Part shown: positions 14,768 through 21,888 of the stretch, in pieces
Position numbering within the stretch: the stretch's first letter is position 1
Layout of the letters: every line of letters begins with the position of its first letter
DNA from: Sulfurovum sp.
GTDB lineage: Bacteria; Campylobacterota; Campylobacteria; Campylobacterales; Sulfurovaceae
Direction: 5' to 3'
Assembly: GCA_030622375.1 (NCBI GenBank)
Contig: JAUXGC010000011.1
Span: 1-21,888 of the forward strand
Length of the DNA stretch: 21,888 nucleotides
Translations under genes and position numbers: made by a program
Notes under the pieces: generated by a model
What the model was told of the DNA's origin: nothing
The model's database searches: none
What the model saw: only the letters and a program-made list of their open reading frames with translations

Positions 14768-14785
14768 CATCAAATGTTCTTGATG
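14768..14785 (+). terminator. Possible weak terminator after the pseudouridine synthase
   Basis: CATCAA and TTGATG form a perfect 6-bp hairpin around ATGTTC a few nt after the stop codon at 14763. The stem is AT-rich and the following T-run is short and delayed, so it is weak as an intrinsic terminator. The lpxB promoter candidate follows. Confidence 0.25.
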
Positions 14786-14824
14786 AGTTATTAAACTCCT
14801 ATTTTCCACCTCATAAATAAATTA

Positions 14825-14833
14825 TGCTAAAAT
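14825..14833 (+). promoter_or_regulatory. Extended -10 promoter for lpxB
   Basis: TGC followed by TAAAAT (14828-14833) fits an extended -10, about 35 nt upstream of the lpxB ATG at 14868. AGGA at 14852-14855 is the nearest ribosome binding site and is about 12 nt from the ATG, rather far. Confidence 0.4.
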
Positions 14834-14867
14834 ACAATCAATAAAACAGTTAGGAACAATACGCACT

Positions 14868-15902
14868 ATGAAACTCCTAGTCTCTGCTCTTGAACCATCA
14901 TCAAATTTACACTTAAAAGAGCTATTAAAACATACTAAAGATGTAGAACTTTTAGGCATCTTTGATGCAGACATAAAACAAGGCGCCCCACTTTATGACA
15001 TCTCCGAAATGGCTATTATGGGAGTGGTTGATGCACTCAAAAAGCTACGCTGGTTCTTTCAAGTGGCAGATGAAATGGTAGAACTTGCCTCAGAGGCAGA
15101 CAAAGTGCTTTTGATGGATTCTTCAGGGTTCAATCTTCCACTGGCTAAAAAGCTCAAAACAGCCTATCCAGACAAAGAGATTGTCTACTACATCTTACCC
15201 CAAATATGGGCTTCTCGACCCAAAAGAGCAGAAAAACTGGAACGCTACTGTGACAAGCTTTTAGGCATACTCCCTTTTGAAATAAATTATTATCAGAGTA
15301 AAGCACAGTATATTGGTCACCCTCTTTTAGATGAGATTCAAACAACTTATCAAGATGCAACAGGCACTATTGCATTTATGCCTGGGAGTAGAAAAAGTGA
15401 AATCAACAGACTCCTTCCTATTTTTAAAGAGGTACGTAAAAAACTCTCTGCTAAAAAGGCTCTGCTCATAATACCAAGTAGTTTTTCCAAAGAGAAAATA
15501 GCTAGTCTTTATGGAGGTATTTCAGGATTTGAGATAATTCAAGATACACACACTGCCCTAGCCCAATCAGAGTTTGCTTTTATCTGTAGTGGTACAGCCA
15601 CTTTAGAAGCTGCACTCATAGGTACACCTTTTACCCTAAGCTATATTGCCAAAAGAGTAGATTTTTTCATAGGTACAAAACTCTTAGGCATTAAGCAGGT
15701 AGGATTGGCAAATATTATCCTAACCCACCACAACAACAGTACGCTACATAATGAGCTTCTGCAAGAAGAGGTTTCCGTTGAAAATCTCCTTAAAGAGTAT
15801 GAGCATACCGATAGAAAAATATTTGCCAACAAAGCCAAAGAGCTGAGAGAGTATCTTGGTCATGGAAGCTCCAAAAATGTTGCAAGAATAATAATGGAAT
15901 AA
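14868..15902 (+). CDS. lpxB: Lipid-A-disaccharide synthase
   Basis: LpxB joins UDP-2,3-diacylglucosamine to lipid X, making the tetra-acylated disaccharide 1-phosphate at the inner-membrane surface. The 344-residue protein has the GT19 layout: the N-terminal VSALEPSSNLHLKEL replaces the usual AGExSGDxHG loop, DSSGFNLPLAKKLK, YYILPQIWASRPKRAEKL, LGILPFEINYY, YIGHPLLDE, FMPGSRKSEI, and a C-terminal CSGTATLEAALIGTPFTLSYI that binds the UDP group. The altered N-terminal loop is, as I recall, usual in Campylobacterota. Slightly shorter than E. coli LpxB (382). It is followed by the REP-like repeat pair and then queH; its own promoter is proposed just upstream. Confidence 0.93.
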   Translation: MKLLVSALEPSSNLHLKELLKHTKDVELLGIFDADIKQGAPLYDISEMAIMGVVDALKKLRWFFQVADEMVELASEADKVLLMDSSGFNLPLAKKLKTAYPDKEIVYYILPQIWASRPKRAEKLERYCDKLLGILPFEINYYQSKAQYIGHPLLDEIQTTYQDATGTIAFMPGSRKSEINRLLPIFKEVRKKLSAKKALLIIPSSFSKEKIASLYGGISGFEIIQDTHTALAQSEFAFICSGTATLEAALIGTPFTLSYIAKRVDFFIGTKLLGIKQVGLANIILTHHNNSTLHNELLQEEVSVENLLKEYEHTDRKIFANKAKELREYLGHGSSKNVARIIME

Positions 15903-15910
15903 CCAATTAT

Positions 15911-15982
15911 GTAGGATGTTGTCTCCCGACAACACGCTGTTAAATTTTAACTCAATGGTGTTGTGAGGACACAACACCCTAC
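15911..15982. repeat. Pair of REP-like palindromes in inverted orientation (BIME-like)
   Basis: Left unit: foot GTAGG (15911-15915), then a perfect 7-bp hairpin TGTTGTC-TCCC-GACAACA (15917-15934). Right unit, on the minus strand: foot GTAGG (CCTAC at 15978-15982) and a perfect 9-bp hairpin GGTGTTGTG-AGGA-CACAACACC (15957-15978). The spacer carries its own palindrome GTTAAA-T-TTTAAC (15939-15951). Reversed, the right unit matches the left closely, so the 72 bp form one large imperfect dyad. A 5' GTAG foot beside a small hairpin is the definition of REP elements moved by RAYT (TnpA-REP) transposases. No RAYT gene is in the window. Confidence 0.75.
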
Positions 15983-16004
15983 AAAAAACCTTAAAAGGAT
16001 CGAT

Positions 16005-17084
16005 GTGTTAGTACATATCTGTTGTGCAGTAGATAGTCACTACTTTTTACAAAAACTTCAAGAAGATTTTCCCCAAGAGAAGCTTGTAGGATTTTTTTAT
16101 GACCCAAATATTCATCCATATAGTGAATACTATCTTAGGCTACTTGATGTAAAAAGAAGTTGCAAAATGCTTAATATTGAACTCATAGAGGGTGAATATG
16201 ATGTAGAAAATTGGCTTGAAGCTGTAAGAGGGTTGGAGCAGGAACCAGAAAAAGGTGCCCGATGTTCAGTCTGTTTTGACAGGCGTTTTGAGGTGAGTGC
16301 CAAAAAGGCTAAAGAATTAAAGGAAAAGACTTTTACTTCTACCCTGCTCACTAGCCCTAAAAAATCACTAAAACAACTTCAAGTTGCTGGTGATGCTCTG
16401 GCAAAACAAGAAAATATAGCTTTTGTTGCTCCTGACTACAGAAAAGCTTCAGGAACACAAGAGCAAAATATTTTAGCTAAAAAAGATGCTCTCTACCGTC
16501 AAGATTACTGTGGTTGCATATTTGGACTTAACATTCAGCGTGGCCAGCAAGAAAAACTGACCGATGAGCTTTTTGTACCACTCTCAAAACAGATACAACC
16601 AGAATCCATAGAGGAACGAGTAGAGATATATGAGAAACGATGGAAGCTTGAAGAGAAAAATATACCATATAAAATCATAAAACAACGTTTTCTAAACTGG
16701 CGTTTGACTATGGGTTTTTTGCGTATAAAAAAAGAGGTAATACCTGCCCACTTTTTACCCTACTCTACACTCAAAGGTGAATACACTAGAGGAAAAATAG
16801 AGTACAACATAGGTAAAGTACACCATATGAGCCGTGATGAAGTACGCTTTGTTACACTAGAGCACTACAACACCATAGCCGACACAAACTACACAACAGT
16901 AACAGAGCTCATCTATAATCCTCCTACTTTTAACGAAGAGATTAAAGTACGTACTGGACTAGGCATAACACCTTATGACCTCTCTGCCATACTGATAGTA
17001 AAAAGCATACCCACCAACAAAATAGAAATCTTTTGTCAAAGCAAAACCTATAGTGACGTGAAAGAGGTGCTGGTTATTTATTAA
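16005..17084 (+). CDS. queH: Epoxyqueuosine reductase QueH with extra C-terminal region
   Basis: QueH (DUF208) reduces epoxyqueuosine to queuosine in tRNA, the last step of the queuosine pathway, using an iron-sulfur cluster. Residues 1-178 are QueH: VHICCAVDS with C6-C7, FFYDPNIHPYSEYYLR, CSVCFDRRF with C87/C90, TSTLLTSPKKS and YCGCIFGL with C169/C171. All cysteines are there. GTG at 16005 is chosen over the GTG at 15963, because AAAAGGA ends 5 nt upstream and the earlier one lies in the REP-like repeat. The protein has about 180 more residues than a minimal QueH, mixed alpha/beta without cysteine clusters, and their role is not known. Confidence 0.88.
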   Translation: MLVHICCAVDSHYFLQKLQEDFPQEKLVGFFYDPNIHPYSEYYLRLLDVKRSCKMLNIELIEGEYDVENWLEAVRGLEQEPEKGARCSVCFDRRFEVSAKKAKELKEKTFTSTLLTSPKKSLKQLQVAGDALAKQENIAFVAPDYRKASGTQEQNILAKKDALYRQDYCGCIFGLNIQRGQQEKLTDELFVPLSKQIQPESIEERVEIYEKRWKLEEKNIPYKIIKQRFLNWRLTMGFLRIKKEVIPAHFLPYSTLKGEYTRGKIEYNIGKVHHMSRDEVRFVTLEHYNTIADTNYTTVTELIYNPPTFNEEIKVRTGLGITPYDLSAILIVKSIPTNKIEIFCQSKTYSDVKEVLVIY

Positions 17085-17145
17085 ATTATAGCATCTATTG
17101 CCCAATGCAAGTCAAAGATATAAAAATACTAAACAAATTTGATTT

Positions 17146-17188
17146 TTATCAACTTTTTACCAACTTTGCGATAAAATATATCAAATTT
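17146..17188. promoter_or_regulatory. fabZ promoter region with tandem 11-bp repeat
   Basis: TTATCAACTTT (17146-17156) and TTACCAACTTT (17157-17167) are direct 11-bp repeats with one mismatch, one DNA turn apart. TAAAAT at 17172-17177 is a possible -10, so the repeats sit where a -35 element or regulator would bind. A 9-bp inverted repeat AAATTTGAT (17135-17143) / ATCAAATTT (17180-17188) brackets the whole. The regulator is unknown. Confidence 0.4.
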
Positions 17189-17206
17189 TCACTCAAAGGT
17201 TTTTTT

Positions 17207-17665
17207 GTGCTTTATAATGCTGTTGATATTCAAAAAATACTTCCACATAGATATCCATTTTTACTTCTAGACAGAGTTACAGAACTTATTGCTGGTAAAC
17301 ATATAGAGGGTTTTAAAAATGTCTCTATATCTGAACCTGTATTTCAAGGTCATTTTCCAGATCATCCTATCTACCCTGGGGTGATGATTATAGAAGGGAT
17401 GGCACAAGCTGGTGGCATACTTGCATTTAAGAGCATGGATAATGCTAGTCAGGAAGAGATAAACAATAAAGTTGTTTACTTTATGAGCATAGACAAAGCA
17501 AAGTTTCGTACCCCTGTTGTGCCAGGTGACCAACTTATATATAAAATTGATGTGATTAGAAATAAAGGTGTAGTGTGGCAGCTAGATGCCAAAGCATATG
17601 TAGATGATAAATTGGTTGCACAAGCTGAACTCAAAGCAATGATTGTCGATAAAAATAAGGTTTAA
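17207..17665 (+). CDS. fabZ: 3-hydroxyacyl-ACP dehydratase FabZ
   Basis: FabZ removes water from 3-hydroxyacyl-ACP in each fatty acid elongation cycle. The 152-residue protein has ILPHRYPFLLLDRV, the catalytic GHFPDHPIYPGVMIIEGMAQ with H49 and E63, spaced 14 apart as in E. coli, and a normal end. GTG at 17207 is chosen because AAAGG lies 6 nt before it and the resulting N-terminus matches the family; an in-frame ATG at 17105 would add 34 atypical residues and run through the promoter-like region. It heads fabZ-lpxA-clpX-mreB-mreC. lpxA follows after 2 nt; FabZ and LpxA share the 3-hydroxyacyl-ACP pool. Confidence 0.95.
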   Translation: MLYNAVDIQKILPHRYPFLLLDRVTELIAGKHIEGFKNVSISEPVFQGHFPDHPIYPGVMIIEGMAQAGGILAFKSMDNASQEEINNKVVYFMSIDKAKFRTPVVPGDQLIYKIDVIRNKGVVWQLDAKAYVDDKLVAQAELKAMIVDKNKV

Positions 17666-17667
17666 AA

Positions 17668-18459
17668 ATGTCTCTAATCCATCCTTCTGCTATTGTTGAA
17701 AAAGGTGCTATATTGGGTACAAATGTATCTGTAGGTCCTTTTTCATATATTGGTTCAAAAGTTATAATAGGCGACAATACTACCATATCTTCTCATGCCT
17801 TGATAGATGGCAATACGACTATTGGGAAAAATAATCATATCTTCTCTCACTCTGCTATTGGGACTATTCCTCAAGATTTAAAATTTGATGGTGAAGATGT
17901 ACAGCTTGTCATAGGTGATAATAATACTATTAGAGAGTTTACTCTTCTTAACCCTGGCACAAAAGGTGGTGGTTCTATTACTAAAATAGGCAACAACAAT
18001 CTTCTTATGGGGTATGTGCATTTAGGACATGATGTAATTATAGGCGACAACTGCATCTTGGCAAATGGTGCTACACTAGCTGGGCATGTTGAGTTGGGTA
18101 ACCATGTGGTTATTGGTGGACTAACTCCAGTGCATCAATTTGTTCATATAGGTGATTATGTGATGATAGGGGGAGCTTCTGCATTGGCACAAGATATTCC
18201 TCCTTTCTGTTTGGCAGAAGGAAATCGTGCTTCTTTGCGTGGTCTAAACTTGGCAGGATTAAGAAGAAAAATAGACCGCGAAGAGATTAACGAACTTAAA
18301 GTTGCATACAGAGAGCTATTTGAACAAGGAAACCCTCTGCAAGAGGTCGCTCAAGTACTTTTTGAAACAACTAACTCTTCGAAAGTAAAATCACTCTGTG
18401 AATTTATAAAAACCTCAAAAAGAGGCATACCCTTTACAAGGAAAAATAATGTCGACTAG
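17668..18459 (+). CDS. lpxA: UDP-N-acetylglucosamine acyltransferase
   Basis: LpxA transfers a 3-hydroxyacyl chain from ACP to UDP-GlcNAc, the first step of lipid A synthesis, in the cytoplasm. The 263-residue protein shows the left-handed beta-helix hexapeptide repeats (for example [20 protein letters not shown]) from residue 4 to about 185, then a helical tail [26 protein letters not shown]. The catalytic His is H121 in [12 protein letters not shown], with H118 beside it, matching E. coli H125/H122. It starts 2 nt after fabZ and overlaps clpX by 11 nt, so all three are one transcription unit. Length equals the family norm. Confidence 0.97.
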   Translation: MSLIHPSAIVEKGAILGTNVSVGPFSYIGSKVIIGDNTTISSHALIDGNTTIGKNNHIFSHSAIGTIPQDLKFDGEDVQLVIGDNNTIREFTLLNPGTKGGGSITKIGNNNLLMGYVHLGHDVIIGDNCILANGATLAGHVELGNHVVIGGLTPVHQFVHIGDYVMIGGASALAQDIPPFCLAEGNRASLRGLNLAGLRRKIDREEINELKVAYRELFEQGNPLQEVAQVLFETTNSSKVKSLCEFIKTSKRGIPFTRKNNVD

Positions 18460-19663
18460 AAAATGTAGTCTATGTTTTGATGTTGAGAGCGAAGAAAACC
18501 CTATACTCACTGGAGAATATGGATCTATCTGTTCAAACTGTACATCTGCAGCTTATAGAGTTTTTAATGGGGACGAAGTTGAGCAGAGTTCACCATTAGA
18601 GGCACAAGTTCTATATATACCAAAAGAGATACATAGCTTACTTAATGAATATGTCATTGGTCAAGAAGAAGCAAAAAAAACACTCTCTGTCGCTGTATAT
18701 AATCACTATAAACGTATCTTTAGGGATACCATGGATGATGATACACAAATAGATAAATCAAATGTACTTCTCGTTGGTCCAACTGGTTCAGGCAAAACAC
18801 TTTTGGCTCAAACCATTGCTAGGTTTTTGAATGTGCCTATTGCCATAGCAGACGCAACAAACCTCACCGAAGCTGGATATGTAGGTGAGGATGTAGAGAA
18901 TATTCTTACTAAGCTTCTTATGGCAGCAGATGGTGACCCTAAACGAGCAGAACAAGGAATTGTCTTTATAGATGAAGTAGATAAGATTGCTAGGATGAGT
19001 GAAAACCGCTCTATTACGCGTGATGTATCTGGAGAGGGTGTACAACAAGCTCTCCTAAAGCTTATAGAGGGTTCTGTGGTAAATATCCCACCAAAAGGTG
19101 GGCGAAAACATCCAAATGACGACTTTATACAAATAGACACATCTAACATTTTATTTATTTGTGGTGGTGCATTTGATGGTCTTAATGATATAGTAAAAAG
19201 AAGACTAGGAGCTAACACTTTAGGTTTTGGTCAGGAAAAACGTTCTAAAAAAGATGAAGCAAACCTTATTCATCTTGTAGAGGCAGACGACCTTGTGTCT
19301 TTTGGGCTTATCCCTGAACTTATAGGTAGGCTTCATGTGCTTGCAACACTTGGTGAAATATCTAAAGAAGATATGGTTCGTATTTTAACTGAACCTAAAA
19401 ACTCTCTTGTTAAGCAGTATCAAAAACTTTTTGAAATAGACGATGCAGTCTTAAAGTTTGAAGAAAGTGCACTATCTTTGATTGCCCAAAAAGCTATCAA
19501 TAGAAAAACAGGAGCTAGAGGATTGCGGTCCATACTTGAAGAGATACTACTTGATGTGATGTACGAACTTCCAGAACTTGCAGGATATGATGTGGTTATT
19601 ACTCAAGAGGTAGTTGAAGAAGGCGCAAAGCCTCTATATATAAAAAATAAAAAAATTGCATAA
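18449..19663 (+). CDS. clpX: ATP-dependent Clp protease ATP-binding subunit ClpX
   Basis: ClpX is an AAA+ unfoldase that feeds substrates to ClpP. All parts are present in 404 residues: a C4 zinc-binding domain (C6, C9, C28, C31), Walker A GPTGSGKT (110-117), the pore loop GYVGEDV, Walker B VFIDEVD, the RKH-region [14 protein letters not shown], sensor/arginine segments [12 protein letters not shown], and a C-terminal domain with [11 protein letters not shown]. The ClpP-docking tripeptide appears as LGF (ANTLGFGQE) rather than IGF. It overlaps lpxA by 11 nt and is 32 nt from mreB; AAAAGGA lies in that gap. Placing clpX with lipid A and shape genes is standard synteny in this phylum. Confidence 0.98.
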   Translation: MSTRKCSLCFDVESEENPILTGEYGSICSNCTSAAYRVFNGDEVEQSSPLEAQVLYIPKEIHSLLNEYVIGQEEAKKTLSVAVYNHYKRIFRDTMDDDTQIDKSNVLLVGPTGSGKTLLAQTIARFLNVPIAIADATNLTEAGYVGEDVENILTKLLMAADGDPKRAEQGIVFIDEVDKIARMSENRSITRDVSGEGVQQALLKLIEGSVVNIPPKGGRKHPNDDFIQIDTSNILFICGGAFDGLNDIVKRRLGANTLGFGQEKRSKKDEANLIHLVEADDLVSFGLIPELIGRLHVLATLGEISKEDMVRILTEPKNSLVKQYQKLFEIDDAVLKFEESALSLIAQKAINRKTGARGLRSILEEILLDVMYELPELAGYDVVITQEVVEEGAKPLYIKNKKIA

Positions 19664-19695
19664 CAAAATCTGCCATACAAAAAAGGATAAAATAA

Positions 19696-20730
19696 ATGTT
19701 TAAAAGATTATTAGGAATGTTCTCTAACGATTTAGCTATCGATTTAGGAACAGCAAACACACTTGTGCTTGTTAAGGGACAAGGTATATGCATAAACGAA
19801 CCTTCAGTGGTTGCTATACAGTATGATAAAACTGGACAACAGCGTATTTTAGCTGTTGGTCAAGAGGCAAAAAATATGGTAGGTAAAACACCTGGTAACA
19901 TCAAAGCTATTCGTCCTATGAGAGATGGTGTTATAGCAGACTTTGAAGTGACAGAGATGATGATTCGCTATTTCATTGAAAAAGCGCACAAAAGAAAAGG
20001 TTTTTTCTCTCCTCGTGTTATTATATGCGTGCCTTATGGGTTGACTCAAGTAGAGAGACGAGCAGTAAAAGACTCTGCTGAAAATGCTGGAGCAAGATAT
20101 GTATATCTTATAGAAGAGCCTATGGCAGCAGCAATTGGTGCAGGGATACCAATAAAAGAGCCAAATGGAAATCTTGTAGTTGATATTGGTGGAGGAACTA
20201 CTGAGGTTGGTGTAACCTCACTAGGTGGACTTGTGCTTAGCAAGTCTATTCGTGTTGCTGGAGACCATATGGACCAAGCTATCATAGATTATATTAAAAA
20301 GAATTTTAATCTTCTTATTGGTGAGCGTGTTGCAGAAGATTTAAAAATTAAGATTGGTACAGCGATACAACTGGAAGAAGAGTTGGTAGCCACTGTAAGT
20401 GGCAGAGACCAAGTAGGTGGTAGCCTAGCTTCTGTTGAAGTTACTTCTGAACATATCAGATCTGCCATAAAAGGCTCCCTTGAAGAGATTACTAATGCTC
20501 TTATAGACGTAATGGAAAAAACACCTCCTGAACTTGCAGGTGATATTGTAGAAAATGGCATTGTACTCACTGGTGGTGGCGCACTTATTAAAGGTTTAGA
20601 TAAATATATTTCTGATATTATAAAACTTCCAGTATATATTGCAGAGGATCCTCTTTTGGCAGTTGCAAGAGGTACTGGTATAGCATTAGAAGAGATAGAT
20701 ATACTCCAACAAATGGCATATGAAGACTAA
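19696..20730 (+). CDS. mreB: Rod shape-determining actin homologue MreB
   Basis: MreB forms membrane-bound filaments that guide lateral cell-wall synthesis. The 344-residue protein has the actin-type ATP motifs: phosphate 1 DLGTANTLVLVKG near residue 17, phosphate 2 DIGGGTTEVGV near 164, the adenosine loop TGGGALIKGLD near 287, and EEPMAAAIGAGIP in the connecting region. The N-terminal MFKRLLGMFSNDLAIDLG supplies an amphipathic or hydrophobic membrane contact. It is preceded by an AAAAGGA about 8 nt upstream and overlaps mreC by 11 nt, so the two should be made in step. No mreD or rodA follows. Confidence 0.98.
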   Translation: MFKRLLGMFSNDLAIDLGTANTLVLVKGQGICINEPSVVAIQYDKTGQQRILAVGQEAKNMVGKTPGNIKAIRPMRDGVIADFEVTEMMIRYFIEKAHKRKGFFSPRVIICVPYGLTQVERRAVKDSAENAGARYVYLIEEPMAAAIGAGIPIKEPNGNLVVDIGGGTTEVGVTSLGGLVLSKSIRVAGDHMDQAIIDYIKKNFNLLIGERVAEDLKIKIGTAIQLEEELVATVSGRDQVGGSLASVEVTSEHIRSAIKGSLEEITNALIDVMEKTPPELAGDIVENGIVLTGGGALIKGLDKYISDIIKLPVYIAEDPLLAVARGTGIALEEIDILQQMAYED

Positions 20731-21769
20731 GATACTTGTTTTTATAATACTATTATTGGGATTAACAGTATTATTTACAAGAAGTAATAAGCATTTCAAG
20801 AATGTACTTTTAGATATTGTTAACCCTATAAAACAAAATTATAAAAATTTTACACAAAATATAGAAGATAAGAGTCATAGCTACATCTTTCAAAAAGAGT
20901 CCATTGAAAAACTAGGCAAAGAGAATCGTATCTTGCGTAAACGCCTTTTTGAACAGATGCACTATGTCAAACAAATTAAAAATGTTTATGATGTGCTTCC
21001 TCAACTTCAAAAAATGCCTGTTCACAATATATCTATTGTAGAAACCATATCTTACGTAAAGCTAAATAGTTTTTCACAAGTTATCCTTACTAAGCCTAAA
21101 GCAGTTGTTGAAGATAAGCTTTATGGACTAATACAAGGTACCGTAGTAGCGGGTATAGCAAAAGTAGATAATAATCAACTCTACGGATATCTTACTTCCA
21201 ACACTATATGCCGTTTTTCTGTTTTTATAGGACAAAGTCAGGCTCCTGGTATTGCTATAGGAGTAAAAAATCATGAAATGCGTATTAAATTTATTCCAAA
21301 GTGGCATAAAATAAAAATTGGTGACAAAGTCATTACCTCTGGACTAGATAATATTTTCTTTGCCAATATTCCAGTAGGCATAGTTACAAAAGTAGAGATT
21401 CAAAGCGCTTACACTGTAGCATACATCAAAACTTATAGTGATATTTTTCATCCAAAAACTTTTTTCCTTGTAAATGATGCAAAAGCAACACTTATAGAAG
21501 ACTTTGACAGTAATTTAACGCAAATTCCACTACAATACAATATATCAAAAAATATAGAGGCTACAAATAGTAAAAGTATCGTAGCAGACTACAATCAGAC
21601 AATCCCGATTATTTCAAGTATTCCTACAAGTATAGATCAAACACAAGAAGAGGGTATTGAGCCAGAAGTACCCGCAGAAGAGATTATGATTCCTAAAAAA
21701 ATTATACAAAAGAAATTATACAAAAAAAAGAAATTAAATCAAGAGTCAAGTAGCTTGGATCTCTTCTAA
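20720..21769 (+). CDS. mreC: Rod shape-determining protein MreC with long disordered tail
   Basis: MreC is a periplasmic scaffold that links MreB to the elongasome. The N-terminal helix is residues 4-20, a coiled coil follows (about 50-85), and the double beta-barrel runs to about residue 253 (YGLIQGTVVAGIAKVD, then WHKIKIGDKVITSGLDNIFFANIPVGIV). The last 96 residues are an extra tail: Asn/Ser/Thr-rich and then acidic (EEGIEPEVPAEE), ending with a very lysine-rich patch (QKKLYKKKKLNQ). I recall C. jejuni MreC stopping near the end of the barrel (about 250 residues). The ATG lies inside the last codons of mreB. The family call is sure; the role of the tail is not. Confidence 0.93.
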   Translation: MKTKILVFIILLLGLTVLFTRSNKHFKNVLLDIVNPIKQNYKNFTQNIEDKSHSYIFQKESIEKLGKENRILRKRLFEQMHYVKQIKNVYDVLPQLQKMPVHNISIVETISYVKLNSFSQVILTKPKAVVEDKLYGLIQGTVVAGIAKVDNNQLYGYLTSNTICRFSVFIGQSQAPGIAIGVKNHEMRIKFIPKWHKIKIGDKVITSGLDNIFFANIPVGIVTKVEIQSAYTVAYIKTYSDIFHPKTFFLVNDAKATLIEDFDSNLTQIPLQYNISKNIEATNSKSIVADYNQTIPIISSIPTSIDQTQEEGIEPEVPAEEIMIPKKIIQKKLYKKKKLNQESSSLDLF

Positions 21770-21780
21770 ATAGATACAAT

Positions 21781-21815
21781 GCCACTTAAGAGCCTTGTTT
21801 TTAAGGGCATTTTTT
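21781..21815 (+). terminator. Intrinsic terminator after mreC
   Basis: GCC-A-CTTAA (21781-21789) pairs with TTAAGGGC (21801-21808) with one bulged A, around an 11-nt loop, and is followed at once by ATTTTTT (21809-21815). It lies 12 nt after the mreC stop and would end the fabZ-to-mreC unit. Confidence 0.75.
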
Positions 21816-21827
21816 ATCCGTTTATAG

Positions 21828-21833
21828 TATAAT
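21828..21833 (+). promoter_or_regulatory. -10 box for carB
   Basis: An exact TATAAT lies just downstream of the terminator and 30 nt before the ATG at 21863. The -35 region is not conserved. AAGGG at 21849-21853 is the likely ribosome binding site. This supports separate transcription of carB. Confidence 0.55.
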
Positions 21834-21862
21834 TTTAAACTAAAAATCAAGGGTATTCCTCT

Positions 21863-21888
21863 ATGCCAAAACGCGAAGACATCAAAAC
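21863..21888 (+). CDS. carB: Carbamoyl-phosphate synthase large subunit, first codons only
   Basis: Only the first eight complete codons are in the window, reading MPKREDIK, and the next codon probably gives T. MPKREDIKT is the usual N-terminus of CarB, the large subunit that makes carbamoyl phosphate for pyrimidine and arginine synthesis. Its place after mreC also matches Campylobacterota synteny as I recall it. With so few residues, identification relies on this motif plus context. Confidence 0.72.

Noticed and set aside
15911..15982. CRISPR array
   Set aside because: Only two units, in opposite orientation, with one spacer; no cas genes. REP/BIME fits better.
15963..16004. Upstream GTG start that would lengthen QueH by 14 residues
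   Set aside because: It lies in the right arm of the REP-like repeat, has no ribosome binding site and precedes the clear AAAAGGA used by GTG 16005.
17146..17167. DnaA boxes
   Set aside because: TTATCAACT and TTACCAACT differ at the CACA part of the DnaA consensus and there is no replication gene nearby.
17105..17206. In-frame ATG extension of FabZ by 34 residues
   Set aside because: The added residues are unlike FabZ N-termini and run across promoter-like repeats; GTG 17207 has AAAGG at the right distance.
18808..19218. 136-codon minus-strand ORF inside clpX
   Set aside because: It is antisense to the conserved ClpX AAA+ domain and has no ribosome binding site or known motif; a shadow ORF.

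Overview
The window is a dense, AT-rich, protein-coding stretch of a bacterial chromosome. The best fit is Campylobacterota (Epsilonproteobacteria), probably a free-living Sulfurimonas/Sulfurovum-like relative; I cannot fix the genus. The main evidence is the right-hand gene order fabZ-lpxA-clpX-mreB-mreC followed by the first codons of carB, which matches the order I recall from Campylobacter jejuni (fabZ to carB). LpxB, QueH, YceI, HemL and AtpZ also look epsilon-like. Several genes start with TTG or GTG behind a clear Shine-Dalgarno sequence.

Layout. 1-2182: end of a periplasmic YceI-family gene, yehS (DUF1456), exonuclease III on the minus strand, and a small SAM methyltransferase. The divergent xth/methyltransferase gap holds a perfect 10-bp inverted repeat. 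2185-4418: an exported L,D-transpeptidase with a peptidoglycan-binding domain, a DUF445 membrane protein and a small exported acidic protein. 8833 down to 4446 (minus strand): a tight five-gene run of hemL, atpZ/atpI-like, a four-helix membrane protein, a lipoprotein peptidoglycan amidase and a sodium:solute symporter. The last two overlap by one base. 8857-11926: an orphan TonB divergent from hemL, a second YkuD protein converging on it, and a NhaC-type antiporter.

11987-13090 is a small accessory islet: a RimJ/RimL-like acetyltransferase and a BrnT/BrnA toxin-antitoxin pair with a near-consensus promoter. 13140-17084: acyl-ACP thioesterase, RluA-type pseudouridine synthase, lpxB, a 72-bp pair of facing REP-like palindromes, and queH with a long extra C-terminal region. 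17207-21769: fabZ, lpxA, clpX, mreB and mreC in one tight cluster, then a terminator, a promoter and the start of carB.

The window is rich in cell-envelope functions: lipid A synthesis (lpxA, lpxB, fabZ), shape (mreBC), peptidoglycan editing (two YkuD proteins, one amidase), outer-membrane energisation (TonB) and acyl-chain release (thioesterase). I see no CRISPR array, prophage, transposase, tRNA or rRNA. No gene-free stretch exceeds 300 bases. I do not see a clear new multi-gene defence or mobile system. The items most worth following up are the REP pair, the amidase-symporter pair, the extended QueH, the BrnTA islet and the interlocked hemL/tonB promoters.
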